NCBI RefSeq assembly: GCF_013033355.1
Contig: NZ_WQDY01000007.1
Coordinates: 172,011-236,010 of the forward strand
Length of the DNA stretch: 64,000 nucleotides
Origin: Ruegeria lacuscaerulensis
GTDB lineage: Bacteria > Pseudomonadota > Alphaproteobacteria > Rhodobacterales > Rhodobacteraceae
Direction: 5' to 3'
In this document: one piece after another, positions 39,985-49,019 of the stretch
Numbering within the stretch: the stretch's first letter is position 1
Layout of the letters: each line of letters starts with the position of its first letter
Notes under the pieces: generated by a model
Databases searched by the model: none
Told to the model about the DNA's origin: nothing
The model's input: the letters and a program-made list of their open reading frames with translations, nothing else
Translations under genes and position numbers: made by a program

Positions 39985-41079
39985 TCAACGCTTGTAATTC
40001 TGGGTAACGAAGGGCAGCGCCACGATCTGCGCCGGTTGCGGCTTGCCCCGAATGATCAAGTTGACCACCTCGCCCGGCTCGCCATGGCCTGCGGACACAT
40101 AGCCCATTGCCACAGGGCCACCGACCGTGGGGCCGAACCCGCCAGAGGTTATCTGACCGATGGTGTTGCCTTCCGTGCACTGGATCTCAACACCCTGACG
40201 GGCGGGCGCGCGGCCTTCGGGTTTTATGCCGACCAGTTTGCGTGCGGCGCCCTCAGTTAGTTCTTTCTGGATGCGGTCGGCACCGGGAAAGCCGCCCTCT
40301 TCCTTGCGGCGCTTTTGGATCGCCCAGCCAAGGCTCGCCTCTATCGGCGAGGTCGTTTGGTCAATGTCATTGCCATAAAGGCACAGCCCAGCCTCCAGCC
40401 GCAGGCTGTCGCGCGCGCCAAGGCCCGCCGGTTCACAATCCTCATGCGCCAGAAAGGCGCGGGTGATATCGATGGCCTTGTCCTCGGGGATCGAGATCTC
40501 GTACCCGTCCTCACCGGTGTAACCCAGGCGCGAGATACGGCATTCAACGCCGTTGATATCCGCCACAGTGGTTTCCATGAATTTCAGATCCCGCGCCACA
40601 GGGCAGAGCGCGCCCACCACATCCTCGGCCTTTGGTCCCTGCACCGCAACCAGCGCACGGTCGAAAATCTCGATCACTTCGACGCCGTCCAGATGTTCGC
40701 GCATATGCGGAATGTCCTGATGACGCAGCGCCGCGTTCACCACCACGAAGTAGTGATCCCCTGCATTCGACACGATCAGGTCATCCATGATCCCGCCTTC
40801 CGGGTTGGTAAAGAACCCGTACCGCGCCTTGCCGTCCTTCAGCGTAGCATAAGCCTGCGGGCAGAGCGTTTCCAGCTTCTCGCCCACATTCTCGCCGCGC
40901 AGGATCACCTGACCCATGTGACTGACATCGAACACCGCCGCCTTTTCGCGACATTGCTTGTGTTCCCCCATGATCCCCAGTGGATACTGAACCGGCATCT
41001 CCCAGCCCGCAAAATCAACCATCTTGCCGCCCAACTCAACGTGCAGATCATACAAAGGCGTGCGCTTAATCTCGGTCAT
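39985..41079 (-). CDS. gcvT: Aminomethyltransferase, glycine cleavage T protein
   Basis: 364 residues. Transfers the methylene unit from GcvH to tetrahydrofolate, releasing ammonia. Start MTEIKRTPLYDLHVELGGKM; folate-binding segments VFDVSHMGQV and GYTGEDGYEIS; C-terminal TSGGFGPTVGGPVAMGYV. The frame is open for another 120 codons upstream, but those cover the leader RNA, so the ATG at 41079 is chosen. Head of gcvTHP. Confidence 0.96.
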   Translation of the reverse strand: MTEIKRTPLYDLHVELGGKMVDFAGWEMPVQYPLGIMGEHKQCREKAAVFDVSHMGQVILRGENVGEKLETLCPQAYATLKDGKARYGFFTNPEGGIMDDLIVSNAGDHYFVVVNAALRHQDIPHMREHLDGVEVIEIFDRALVAVQGPKAEDVVGALCPVARDLKFMETTVADINGVECRISRLGYTGEDGYEISIPEDKAIDITRAFLAHEDCEPAGLGARDSLRLEAGLCLYGNDIDQTTSPIEASLGWAIQKRRKEEGGFPGADRIQKELTEGAARKLVGIKPEGRAPARQGVEIQCTEGNTIGQITSGGFGPTVGGPVAMGYVSAGHGEPGEVVNLIIRGKPQPAQIVALPFVTQNYKR

Positions 41080-41134
41080 GGGTGGTCGCTTTCCTAAGCC
41101 GTTGTCACAGACTGTCGCAAACGCCCCGTCCTGC

Positions 41135-41153
41135 AAAAAGGCGGTGTTCCGCC
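41135..41153 (-). terminator. Terminator/attenuator in gcvT leader
   Basis: In the minus-strand transcript GGCGG, AACA, CCGCC is followed directly by five U (plus-strand A run 41135-41139; stem 41140-41144 and 41149-41153). It lies 55 bases before gcvT, with no gene between, so it is placed to end transcription inside the leader. Confidence 0.7.
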
Positions 41154-41158
41154 AGCTT

Positions 41159-41214
41159 CCCACTCCTTTGCTGTAAGTCAACAGAGTTAGACACGTGTTC
41201 CACGCCAGAGTGGG
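41159..41214 (-). ncRNA. Candidate structured RNA (three-way junction) in gcvT leader
   Basis: CCCACTC (41208-41214 on the minus strand) pairs over 7 bp with GAGTGGG (41159-41165). The enclosed segment forms two small hairpins, CGTG-GAA-CACG (41194-41204) and CTGT-TGACTT-ACAG (41171-41184). The attenuator-like terminator starts 5 bases further on. I do not see the glycine riboswitch consensus, so this may be another ligand- or protein-sensing leader. Fold read by eye. Confidence 0.45.
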
Positions 41215-41233
41215 CTGCAGTACCTTCGGGAAT

Positions 41234-41294
41234 GGTGTATACACCCGCATGCCACAGCTTGGTTTCCTATAGGAAACTTTTTTTCGTAGCGCAA
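41234..41294 (-). promoter_or_regulatory. Probable gcvT promoter with overlapping palindromic operator
   Basis: Minus strand TTGCGC (41294-41289), 17 bases, TATAGG (41271-41266) gives a sigma70-like promoter and a leader of about 180 bases. The -10 lies within a perfect 16-base palindrome GTTTCCTATAGGAAAC (41262-41277), so a repressor there would block it. A second palindrome, GGTGTATACACC (41234-41245), follows at the start of the transcript. No gene fills 41080-41432. Confidence 0.55.
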
Positions 41295-41432
41295 TAGAAA
41301 ACCCCCCTGTCCCGCGTAAAAAACTGACCATGGGGAAAGCTTCGAACGGCCAAGATTTTGCAAACAGAATTCCAAACGCCTCTGGTCCCGGCCCACAACC
41401 TGCCCTAAGACTTTGCGGCAAGAGGGACGACC

Positions 41433-42083
41433 ATGTCACATATTACACTGGTGCGTCACGGGCAGGCCAACACCGCCGCGCGAGACGAGCAAAGCTATGA
41501 CAAACTCAGCGATCTGGGTCATCAGCAAGCACGCTGGCTGGGCGGGCATCTGCAGGACACCCGCGCGCACTATCCCCGTGTCTACAGCGGCACGCTGACC
41601 CGGCATGTGGAAACAGCGGCGAGCATGGGCTTGCCGGAGCCGATCCGCGATCCGCGTCTGAACGAGGTCGAGTATTTCAACCTCGCGCAGCTTTTCGAAC
41701 AACAGCACAACGTTATGGTTCCCACCGACCGTGAGGGGTTCGTCGAACACCTGCCCCGGACATTCACGGCATGGGCCAATGGCCAGATCGCGGATGCGCC
41801 CGAAACCTTTGCCGCGTTCGAGGCGCGCGTCGCAGACGCCTTGCACGATATCGGAACCGAAGGCGGGCCGGCGATTGTGGTGACCTCAGGCGCGCTGATT
41901 TCGATGGCAGTGCGCCAGGCGATGGGGCTGGACATTCCGGCGATGGCGCGGGTGGCGCTTGCCATCATGAACACGTCGATGCATCGTCTGCATCCGATTG
42001 GCAGCCAGTTGAGTCCGGTATTGTTCAACGCGGTGCCCCATCTGGAAGCGCCCGACCGGCACTACGCCCAAACCCACCTGTAA
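41433..42083 (+). CDS. Histidine phosphatase-family protein
   Basis: 216 residues of the phosphoglycerate mutase-like superfamily: the catalytic LVRHGQANT at residues 5-13 carries the phospho-accepting His, with later TLTRHVETAASMGLP and VVTSGALISM blocks. The second catalytic His position of the usual V(V)SHG motif reads VTSG here, so activity may be altered. Could be a small-molecule phosphatase. Divergent from gcvT; 10 bases before the GST gene. Confidence 0.8.
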   Translation: MSHITLVRHGQANTAARDEQSYDKLSDLGHQQARWLGGHLQDTRAHYPRVYSGTLTRHVETAASMGLPEPIRDPRLNEVEYFNLAQLFEQQHNVMVPTDREGFVEHLPRTFTAWANGQIADAPETFAAFEARVADALHDIGTEGGPAIVVTSGALISMAVRQAMGLDIPAMARVALAIMNTSMHRLHPIGSQLSPVLFNAVPHLEAPDRHYAQTHL

Positions 42084-42093
42084 GGAGGCCCCG

Positions 42094-42708
42094 ATGCAGC
42101 TTTATTACGCCCCCCGCACGATTTCGGTCGCCGTGGCCATCGCTTTGGAAGAAGCCGGGCTGGAGTACGAGGCGATCAAGCTGGACTTTGCGGGCGGTGA
42201 GCAAACCAAACCTGCCTATAAGCAGATCAACCCCAAGGGTCGCGTGCCTGCGTTGGTGGTGGATGGCGGCATTCTGACCGAGACCGGCGCGCTGCTGGAT
42301 TACATCGCGGCGGTTGCACCGCAGGCCGGGCTGGTGCCGTCCGACCCGATCATGGCCGCGCGGATGCGCGAGGTGATGTATTACCTTGCCTCGACCATGC
42401 ACGTGAACCACGCCCATAAAATGCGCGGGGAGCGTTGGGCCGACAAAAAATCCAGTTGGCAGGATATGCAGGGCAAGGTCGCGCAAACGATGACCGCGTC
42501 CTGTGACTATATCTGCTCGAACGGGCTGCGGGGGCCATTTGTGCTGGGGGATGAGGTCTCGCTGGCGGACGTTTACCTCTATGTGGTTTGCAGCTGGCTG
42601 GAAGGTGACGGCGTCGACGTCGCAACCTTTCCCAAGATTATCGCGTTCCGCGAAGCGATGGAGGCACGGGCCTCGGTTCAGGCCGTGCGCGCCGCCGGGA
42701 TGCTCTGA
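42094..42708 (+). CDS. Glutathione S-transferase family protein
   Basis: 204 residues: an N-terminal thioredoxin-like domain (MQLYYAPRTISVAVAIALEE) and an all-helical C-terminal domain with FVLGDEVSLADVYLYVV. AAGGAGG in front. The group is close to bacterial beta/theta-type GSTs. It lies between a phosphatase and the saccharopine genes; a specific substrate is not evident. Confidence 0.87.
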   Translation: MQLYYAPRTISVAVAIALEEAGLEYEAIKLDFAGGEQTKPAYKQINPKGRVPALVVDGGILTETGALLDYIAAVAPQAGLVPSDPIMAARMREVMYYLASTMHVNHAHKMRGERWADKKSSWQDMQGKVAQTMTASCDYICSNGLRGPFVLGDEVSLADVYLYVVCSWLEGDGVDVATFPKIIAFREAMEARASVQAVRAAGML

Positions 42709-42723
42709 ACAAAAGGAACTGAC

Positions 42724-43776
42724 ATGACACATCTCTGGGTCCGGGCAGAACAGCGCCCGAACGAGGAACGGGTCGGGCTGACCCCCGAAGGTGCCGCCGC
42801 CCTGATCGCCGCAGGCATCCGCGTGACGGTCGAGGAAAGTTCCGTGCGCGCCATTCCGTTGCAGGGCTATACGGACGCAGGCTGTGAGATCGCGGCCGAG
42901 AATTCCTGGCCCGAGGCCCCGCTGGATGCGGTCATCTTCGGCCTGAAAGAACTGCCCGAGGACGGGACACCCCTGCCCCAACGTCATATCATGTTCGGCC
43001 ACGCCTATAAGGGGCAGCATTCCGGGCGGGCTTTGTTGGAACGCTTCAAGGCCGGGGGCGGCACGCTTTATGATCTGGAATATCTGGTGGACGAAAACGA
43101 CCGCCGGGTCGCCGCCTTTGGCTATTGGGCCGGATACGCGGGCGCGGCGGTAACGCTGAAAACATGGGCCGCACAGCAGCGGGGGCAGGAATGCCCTCCG
43201 GTCGGGGTGTACCCGAACAAAGACGCGCTGAACGCCGAATTGCTGACCGAGTTGGGCGCCACGGGCACCCGCCCTCGCGCTATCGTCATCGGCGCTTTGG
43301 GCCGCGTGGGCACGGGCGCGGCTGATATGTGCGAGGCGATGGGCGTTTCCGTCACCAAATGGGACATGGCCGAGACCGCCAGCGGCGGGCCTTTTCCCGA
43401 AATCCTTGACCATGATCTGTTCCTGAACTGCATCTTTGCCCGCCCCGGCACGCCGGTCTTTGTCCCGCGCGAGGCGCTGAACGCACCGCGCAACCTGACC
43501 GCCATTGGCGACGTGGCCTGCGACCCGGACAGCGATTACAACCCGGTGCCGGTCTATGACCGCGCAACCACATGGGACGCGCCCGCCCTGCGCGTGGCAA
43601 ACGATCCGGTGATGGACGTGATGGCCATCGACAACCTGCCCTCGATGCTGCCGGTCGAAAGCTCGGAAGACTACGCCGCGCAACTGCTGCCCTCCCTGCT
43701 GACCCTGACCGATCTGAACAGCGGCGTCTGGGGCCGGGCTGAGACAACTTACAAAACCCATATTGAAGGGATCTGA
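42724..43776 (+). CDS. Saccharopine dehydrogenase, lysine-forming (Lys1 type)
   Basis: 350 residues with an AlaDH/PNT-like N-terminal domain (RAEQRPNEERVGLTPEGAAAL) and Rossmann domain (IVIGALGRVGTGAADMCEA), matching fungal Lys1, which interconverts saccharopine with lysine plus 2-oxoglutarate. Three bases before a Lys9-type gene, so the two make a lysine-saccharopine-aminoadipate semialdehyde route. In bacteria a degradative direction is more likely. Confidence 0.85.
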   Translation: MTHLWVRAEQRPNEERVGLTPEGAAALIAAGIRVTVEESSVRAIPLQGYTDAGCEIAAENSWPEAPLDAVIFGLKELPEDGTPLPQRHIMFGHAYKGQHSGRALLERFKAGGGTLYDLEYLVDENDRRVAAFGYWAGYAGAAVTLKTWAAQQRGQECPPVGVYPNKDALNAELLTELGATGTRPRAIVIGALGRVGTGAADMCEAMGVSVTKWDMAETASGGPFPEILDHDLFLNCIFARPGTPVFVPREALNAPRNLTAIGDVACDPDSDYNPVPVYDRATTWDAPALRVANDPVMDVMAIDNLPSMLPVESSEDYAAQLLPSLLTLTDLNSGVWGRAETTYKTHIEGI

Positions 43777-43779
43777 GCG

Positions 43780-44922
43780 ATGACAATTCACTGGTGTGGC
43801 ACCGGCCTGTCGGCCATCCCCGGCCTGCGCCGCTTGATCGAGGGCGGACATAAAGTCACTGTCTGGAACCGGACCATCGACAAGGCCCGCGCCGAGGTCG
43901 GAGACCTGACCGACGACATCCGCGCCTTTGACATCGACGCCTTGGGCGCGGTGCTGGAACAGGGCGACGTGATCGTCTCGATGCTGCCGGGCGACTGGCA
44001 CGTGCCGCTGGCGGAACTGGCGATATCGAAGCGCGCGAACTTCGTGTCTTCGTCCTACATCGCCCCCGAAATGCGCGCGCTGAATGACAAAGCCCGCGAG
44101 GCCGGTGTTGCACTAGTCAATGAGGTCGGGCTGGACCCGGGCATCGACCACCTGATGGCGCACGCCTTGGTGGCCGATTATCGCGCGTCCGACGCGTTCG
44201 ATGCGCAAAACCACCTGAGCTTTATCTCCTATTGCGGTGGCATCCCGAAAAACCCCAACCCGTTCCGCTATAAATTCAGCTGGTCGCCTCTGGGCGTTCT
44301 GAAAGCCCTGCGGTCGCCCTCAAAATCCATCCGGGACTACGCCCCGCTGGATGTGGCCCGCCCGTGGGACGCGATCACCAGCTATGTCGCGCCGCTGCCC
44401 ACACCCGAAAGCTTTGAGGTTTACCCAAACCGCGACTCGATCCCCTTCATGGCCGAATACCAGTTCGAGGATCACTGGCCGGTCAAAGAATTCGTCCGCG
44501 GCACCCTGCGCCTGAACGGCTGGGCCGATGCGTGGTCGGATGTGTTCACCGAGATCGAGACCCTGTCCGGCCCCGAAGGCGACGCGCGTCTGAAACAGAT
44601 GTCGGACCAGTTCTGGGATGAGAACGCCTATGATGAAGGCGAGCCCGACCGCGTTGTTCTGTGCGTGGGCCTGAAAGCCGAGAAAGAAGGCGTCGAGACC
44701 TGGCACAAAACCTATGTCATGGATGCATGGGGTGACGCGCGAGGCACGGCGATGGCGCGTCTGGTCTCGATCCCGGTATCCTTGGCAGTTGAGGCGGTTC
44801 TGAACCGTGCGATCCCCGCCGGAGTGCATGCCGCCCCCAGCGATCCGAAACTGGTGCAAGCCTGGATGGCCGAAATCGAGAAGCTGGCCCAACATCTGCA
44901 AGTAGTCGATCACCAGGCCTGA
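43780..44922 (+). CDS. Saccharopine dehydrogenase/reductase (Lys9 type)
   Basis: 380 residues, Sacchrp_dh_NADP fold: N-terminal GTGLSAIPGLRRLIEGGHKV, middle NEVGLDPGIDHLMAH and YCGGIPKNPNPFRYKFSWSP, typical of the Lys9 half of plant and animal LKR/SDH. Links saccharopine to 2-aminoadipate 6-semialdehyde and glutamate. Directly behind the Lys1-type gene and ends in a strong terminator. Confidence 0.88.
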   Translation: MTIHWCGTGLSAIPGLRRLIEGGHKVTVWNRTIDKARAEVGDLTDDIRAFDIDALGAVLEQGDVIVSMLPGDWHVPLAELAISKRANFVSSSYIAPEMRALNDKAREAGVALVNEVGLDPGIDHLMAHALVADYRASDAFDAQNHLSFISYCGGIPKNPNPFRYKFSWSPLGVLKALRSPSKSIRDYAPLDVARPWDAITSYVAPLPTPESFEVYPNRDSIPFMAEYQFEDHWPVKEFVRGTLRLNGWADAWSDVFTEIETLSGPEGDARLKQMSDQFWDENAYDEGEPDRVVLCVGLKAEKEGVETWHKTYVMDAWGDARGTAMARLVSIPVSLAVEAVLNRAIPAGVHAAPSDPKLVQAWMAEIEKLAQHLQVVDHQA

Positions 44923-44947
44923 CCACACCACAAACCTTCATGCGAAT

Positions 44948-44982
44948 AAAAGCCGTTCTGAAACCCTCAGAGCGGCTTTTTT
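44948..44982 (+). terminator. Intrinsic terminator of the saccharopine operon
   Basis: AAAAGCCGTTCTGA and TCAGAGCGGCTTTT pair (one G-U) around a short loop and are followed by further T, 25 bases after the Lys9-type stop. Confidence 0.9.
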
Positions 44983-45031
44983 GGTTCTCTCGCGTCCTAC
45001 ATCATTGTCGGCAAGGGATGGGGCAGGCATC

Positions 45032-45235
45032 TCAGATATACCTTGCGATCATCTCGTCAATATCCGTGCGATTGATCCCCATCTCAGAAAGCTGACGATC
45101 ACTCAGGCAGTTCAGTTCTTGCGCGGCTCGAACGATATCGGCACGGATAGCATGGATTTTCATTGCCCGGTCAAACAGCACCAAAGCGCTCGTGCTTGGG
45201 GTTGCGCCCGAGCAAGTATGTGTATCAAGCATCAT
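45032..45235 (-). CDS. DUF1127 domain protein
   Basis: 67 residues ending in the Arg-containing DUF1127 helix pair LSDRQLSEMGINRTDIDEMI. Small alphaproteobacterial RNA-associated proteins of this family affect RNA turnover and phosphate uptake in Agrobacterium and Rhodobacter (CcaF1). An inner start at MKIHAIR is possible. 39 bases behind a second DUF1127 gene. Confidence 0.75.
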   Translation of the reverse strand: MMLDTHTCSGATPSTSALVLFDRAMKIHAIRADIVRAAQELNCLSDRQLSEMGINRTDIDEMIARYI

Positions 45236-45274
45236 ATCCCTCCACCTTCAAATCCAGTTTCAACAATGCGACGC

Positions 45275-45511
45275 TTATTGCACGCGATGGTCATACGGCA
45301 TCTGGTGATAGACGCTTTGATAAGCGCGCTGCTTGATCTCGCTCCGGGGGATGCCGATGTCCTCCAGCTGTTGATCGCTCAGCTTCTCCAAAACGCGGAC
45401 TGTATTGCCATAAATTTTACGGCGAAATTGTTCGACGCGCGCTTCTGCATAGTTCGAAAACAAGCTAAAAAACAAACCCTTCCGAGGGCTGGCTGTCTGT
45501 GCGTAGTCCAT
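45275..45511 (-). CDS. DUF1127 domain protein
   Basis: 78 residues with C-terminal LSDQQLEDIGIPRSEI, the DUF1127 core, preceded by a basic, aromatic N-terminal half. ATG at 45511 (MDYAQTA) is chosen because GGAGGAG lies just before it, inside the alternative longer start. In tandem with the smaller DUF1127 gene. Confidence 0.8.
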   Translation of the reverse strand: MDYAQTASPRKGLFFSLFSNYAEARVEQFRRKIYGNTVRVLEKLSDQQLEDIGIPRSEIKQRAYQSVYHQMPYDHRVQ

Positions 45512-45914
45512 CTTCTCCTCCTTTATCATTAAGGTGATGTTGTGGGGTACACAGTCGATAAAGGTTGGCCCGATTAACGAATGTCTGGCGGAGAGTTAAA
45601 CTTTGTTAATGTCAGTAGCTCTGCTATTGAGGCGCAAAGTCCTATTCAAACCCAGCGCGACGCGGACGTGACCTCAAATCAGCAATTCCACTGGGGAAGT
45701 TCGCGACGCGTCCGTCACCTCTTCGCAATCTAAACCCAAGGCACCGAAACCATGGTGATGGCTAAGTGAGCGCAGCAGTCCCCGCGAGCCTTAAAAAAGT
45801 GTCGCGCAAACCAAGAGATTGATCCGACCCGGACTTGCGCTCAAGCAAGAAACCCAGCCTTCTTTCGAAAGCTGGGCTTTGGAGTCTTGTGCCGGCAGGC
45901 ACGCCGCATCTGAC
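45512..45914. other. 403-base spacer
   Basis: No convincing gene. It must hold the promoter of the DUF1127 pair (TTAA-N6-TTAA near 45596-45610 is the only repeat noted) and, at the right, the terminator of the acyl-CoA dehydrogenase. Nothing else recognised. Confidence 0.6.
45850..45880 (-). terminator. Intrinsic terminator of acyl-CoA dehydrogenase
   Basis: On the minus strand AAAGCCCAGC and GCTGGGTTT pair around TTTCGAAAGAAG, followed by TCTT. It lies 35 bases past the stop. Confidence 0.75.
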
Positions 45915-47120
45915 TTATTCGGCCGCAACGGATGGGCTGGCGTCGTCAGTTTCTCCGAACCCTTTAGGCACCGGAAGATCAGGCAGACCAGCAGCGCGTT
46001 TCTGCAGCGCCCGGCCGATCACAACCCGGCTGATCTCGGTCGTTCCGTCCACAATACGCAGCATCTGCGCCAGACGTGACAAGCGATCAAGCCCGTAGGG
46101 TTGCAGCAGGCCCATTCCACCAAGAACCTGTGTACAGGTATTGGCCGCCTTGACCGCCGCATCCGGCACGAACCGTTTGGCATGGGCTGCCATCAACGGG
46201 CCTTCGGGCGTTCCCAGCGCTTCTGCCGCTTTGCGGTACAGCAGCTTCGAGACTTCAAGCTCGGTCGCGACCTCACCCAGCATCCACTGAATTCCATCCA
46301 GCTGAAGGTTTGTGCCACCAAACATCTTGCGGTTTTTCGAATAGGACAGCGCGGTATCCAACGCCGCCTGCATCAGCCCGCAACACCCCGAAGCAATCGA
46401 AACCCGGGCGATATCGATCGCCATCAATGATCCCTGAAGTCCCTGACCAACCGGCAAAATGATGTTGTCTTCGCTGACAACAACCTTGTCGAGATACATT
46501 TCACCAATCGGGAGGAAACCGTAAGAGGGTGTGTCGTACAATGGCCCGAAGCTGACACCCGGTGCGTCAGCGGGAATCGCGATCATCGCCATGTCCTTGT
46601 GGCCCGGCGCGTCGCTTGTCTTGACGACAGTGAAGTATACATCCGCCTCAGTCGCCAGGCTGACCCAGGCCTTGGCACCGCTGATCGTCCACGTACCGTC
46701 CCCGTTGATGGTCGCTCGGGTGTACATCTTCATGGGGTCAGACCCGGATTGAGGCTCGGTCAACGCGAAGTTCGCCAATTTGCGCCCAGAGGTCAGATCA
46801 CGTGCCCATTTTTCCTTGAATGCATCGGTCCCGTAACCACATCCGGCGAAAGTGCAGATGTTATGCATGGACAATGCAAAAGCATAGGCGCCATCGCCAA
46901 GCCCTAGTTGTTCGTAGACCTGAATGCCTTCTGACAGAGGAAGACCCTGACCGCCCCACTCCTCAGGAGCGTACAGGCCCGTCAACCCAACAGCACCCGC
47001 CTTGTCCGATGCGTCACGAGGCCAGGTTCGTGCCGCGTTCCATGCATCCACGTTGGGTGCAATGACATCCTCGGCATGCTGGCGCGCGGCCCCGAGAATT
47101 GTGGCGAGTTTTTCTGACAT
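45915..47120 (-). CDS. Acyl-CoA dehydrogenase
   Basis: 401 residues, FAD-dependent alpha,beta-dehydrogenation of an acyl-CoA. N-terminal helices, [14 protein letters not shown] (FAD/substrate loop), ISGAKAWVS, and C-terminal [16 protein letters not shown], where the catalytic Glu region and FAD-binding end lie. ATG at 47120 (MSEKLATIL) follows AGGA. Chain-length preference unknown. An AraC regulator gene lies upstream on the same strand. Confidence 0.92.
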   Translation of the reverse strand: MSEKLATILGAARQHAEDVIAPNVDAWNAARTWPRDASDKAGAVGLTGLYAPEEWGGQGLPLSEGIQVYEQLGLGDGAYAFALSMHNICTFAGCGYGTDAFKEKWARDLTSGRKLANFALTEPQSGSDPMKMYTRATINGDGTWTISGAKAWVSLATEADVYFTVVKTSDAPGHKDMAMIAIPADAPGVSFGPLYDTPSYGFLPIGEMYLDKVVVSEDNIILPVGQGLQGSLMAIDIARVSIASGCCGLMQAALDTALSYSKNRKMFGGTNLQLDGIQWMLGEVATELEVSKLLYRKAAEALGTPEGPLMAAHAKRFVPDAAVKAANTCTQVLGGMGLLQPYGLDRLSRLAQMLRIVDGTTEISRVVIGRALQKRAAGLPDLPVPKGFGETDDASPSVAAE

Positions 47121-47290
47121 TGGAAGTCCTTTCACAAGCAATGTTGCCCGAAATCGTCAACTCACCGACCACCCTAGAAACAAGCGAATTCGGCACACTG
47201 AACGTTTCAGTTATTTTTAAAGGTTCTATCCGCGCGTCAGGATGCTCGCTATCTCATGAGGCGACAGGCAATTGTCCAAAAGTGACAAAA

Positions 47291-48319
47291 TCATCGAGAT
47301 CCAATCGGCGACCGCCTGTAGGCACTCGGAGCAGCCCCTGTCCATCTTTGGAACGCTTTGTGAAAGCTGGCCGACGACGAAAATCCAAGATCCTGAGCGA
47401 TCGCCTCAACGCTTTTGCGCCCTGCCTGAAGGTGCCCAATGGCAATGTCCCGGCGCAGTGCGTCTTTGATCGCCTGAAAGGATGTGCCGTCTGATTCCAA
47501 TCGGCGCATCAAGGTACGCGGTGTCATATTCATTGCTTTCGCAGCCGCCGACAGGTTCGCGTGATCCCACCCCGTTTTGGTTAGGAAACTGCGCACCCGC
47601 AGAGACTGGGTGTGTTCACTTGATCGCGTGAATATCCAATCTCTTGGCGCGTTTTCCAGAAACAGGTCTAGGTCGCTCGTCTGGCGGGCATGAATCGGAC
47701 CCAATACACTTGCGTCAAAAGAAATGAAGGAGGCCGGCTGAGCGAAATATACCGGCGCAGGAAAGATAACCGAATAATCCTCGTCAAAGACCGGACGGTC
47801 GAACGAAAACCCCACGGCTTTGACAGGCACTTCGCCTCGGGCCAGCCAGGACATTAGGCCGTGGGCCAGCTTTAGGATCAACATATGACCAAACCGCTGG
47901 GCCTCGACCTCGTGCACAGGCATAAGCGCCAGTTCGACGGCTTGATCGGCCTCGGTCAATTTGAACTGAAAGTCGTCCAGTAACAGGTTCCAGAAGGTTG
48001 AGAACCGATAGAGCGCCGATGACAATGACGTCGCTTCGCGAACAGACGTCAGCAAGTGCTGCAAAGCTCTGGGTCTAATCGGCCGCGACCAAAGACCCAT
48101 CATCTCGTCTCCGGTTTCAACAGCCGCCAGCTGATACAGGTCGACAATCTGATCCAGTGTTACCCGGTCCTGACGCGTATCGCCCGCCAACGGCAGTTCG
48201 GACCGTTCCAATAACGACCCAAAATGTGAAACCGTGCAAAGTGGCTCCAACGCCGACAGCCAGTCGGCGATAAAGTCACTTGAAACCGTCGAAAACAGAT
48301 TGGGTGATTTTTCGTTCAT
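47291..48319 (-). CDS. AraC-family transcriptional regulator
   Basis: 342 residues. The N-terminal 200 residues are an Arabinose_bd-like domain (PF12625 type); the C-terminal AraC double HTH has SAAAKAMNMTPRTLMRRLES and IAQDLGFSSSASFHKAFQRW. This architecture is typical for regulators of lipid or acyl-CoA genes. It lies 170 bases upstream of the acyl-CoA dehydrogenase and is a candidate activator of it. Confidence 0.92.
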   Translation of the reverse strand: MNEKSPNLFSTVSSDFIADWLSALEPLCTVSHFGSLLERSELPLAGDTRQDRVTLDQIVDLYQLAAVETGDEMMGLWSRPIRPRALQHLLTSVREATSLSSALYRFSTFWNLLLDDFQFKLTEADQAVELALMPVHEVEAQRFGHMLILKLAHGLMSWLARGEVPVKAVGFSFDRPVFDEDYSVIFPAPVYFAQPASFISFDASVLGPIHARQTSDLDLFLENAPRDWIFTRSSEHTQSLRVRSFLTKTGWDHANLSAAAKAMNMTPRTLMRRLESDGTSFQAIKDALRRDIAIGHLQAGRKSVEAIAQDLGFSSSASFHKAFQRWTGAAPSAYRRSPIGSR

Positions 48320-48380
48320 TCACGCTCTCTGCCACAGACGATCCAAGACCGCAAAATTCCAAGTGAGCGGCTTTCAGGGG

Positions 48381-49019
48381 TCAGCCATTCAAAAGCCCCG
48401 CGACCTCATCCGCAAGCGCGCGCACCTCTTCTGCAGCGGAACTGGCGCGCTTCGCCTCAAGCACACCCAGCCCTTGACCTAAAGCTTCTGCATATATCAC
48501 CCTGTTGGCCAATGAGGATTGAAACTGCGCCGCGCCAATCTCGCTAAGGGATTTCGCAACATCTTCGCCGACGCGAGTGCCGGCCCGGGTTCGGTTCAAA
48601 ACGATTTGCGTCGGCTTCCCGATACGGTCAGCCAGATCCAGAATATCATGAGTTGCCCAAACATCTGCCTGACTGGCCGAGACCGGCACCAACACAAGGT
48701 CAGACTCGCGCAGGACCCACCGCACGTCACTGTCGGCTTTGGGCGGCGTATCGACAAGCACGATATCAGCATCCCCGCCGACGCCACGAATTGCCCGTGA
48801 AATTCCATATGCGGTCGCCGTCGAAAACCGAAGGTCTACGTTCTCGCCAAACGTTTCTTCGCGCACGTCCAGCCATTTTCCAAGACTTCCCTGCGGATCG
48901 GTATCCACAAGCGCGACGCTTTTCCCTTCTTGCAGGAAGGCGATTGCCAAGTTCGAGACAAGCGTCGTCTTCCCCGCCCCGCCCTTTTGCTGCGCCACAC
49001 AGATTATACGATCACCCAT
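48381..49019 (-). CDS. Orphan ParA/MinD-family ATPase
   Basis: 212 residues with deviant Walker A QQKGGAGKTT (residues 10-19), DTDPQGS and VLVDTPPK. No ParB or parS-like partner is next to it, so it is an orphan ParA that may position a cargo other than a replicon. It is the last gene before the tRNA-derived repeat at 49273, just outside the island. Confidence 0.87.
   Translation of the reverse strand: MGDRIICVAQQKGGAGKTTLVSNLAIAFLQEGKSVALVDTDPQGSLGKWLDVREETFGENVDLRFSTATAYGISRAIRGVGGDADIVLVDTPPKADSDVRWVLRESDLVLVPVSASQADVWATHDILDLADRIGKPTQIVLNRTRAGTRVGEDVAKSLSEIGAAQFQSSLANRVIYAEALGQGLGVLEAKRASSAAEEVRALADEVAGLLNG

Noticed and set aside
41080..41260. Glycine riboswitch upstream of gcvT
   Set aside because: The conserved aptamer core blocks are not visible; only a CCGAAGG-like stretch and the attenuator layout are shared, so I list it as an unassigned leader.
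42025..44001. 658-codon minus-strand frame opposite the GST and saccharopine genes
   Set aside because: Composition is typical of a reverse-frame shadow (His/Gln/Arg-rich), with no recognisable domain.
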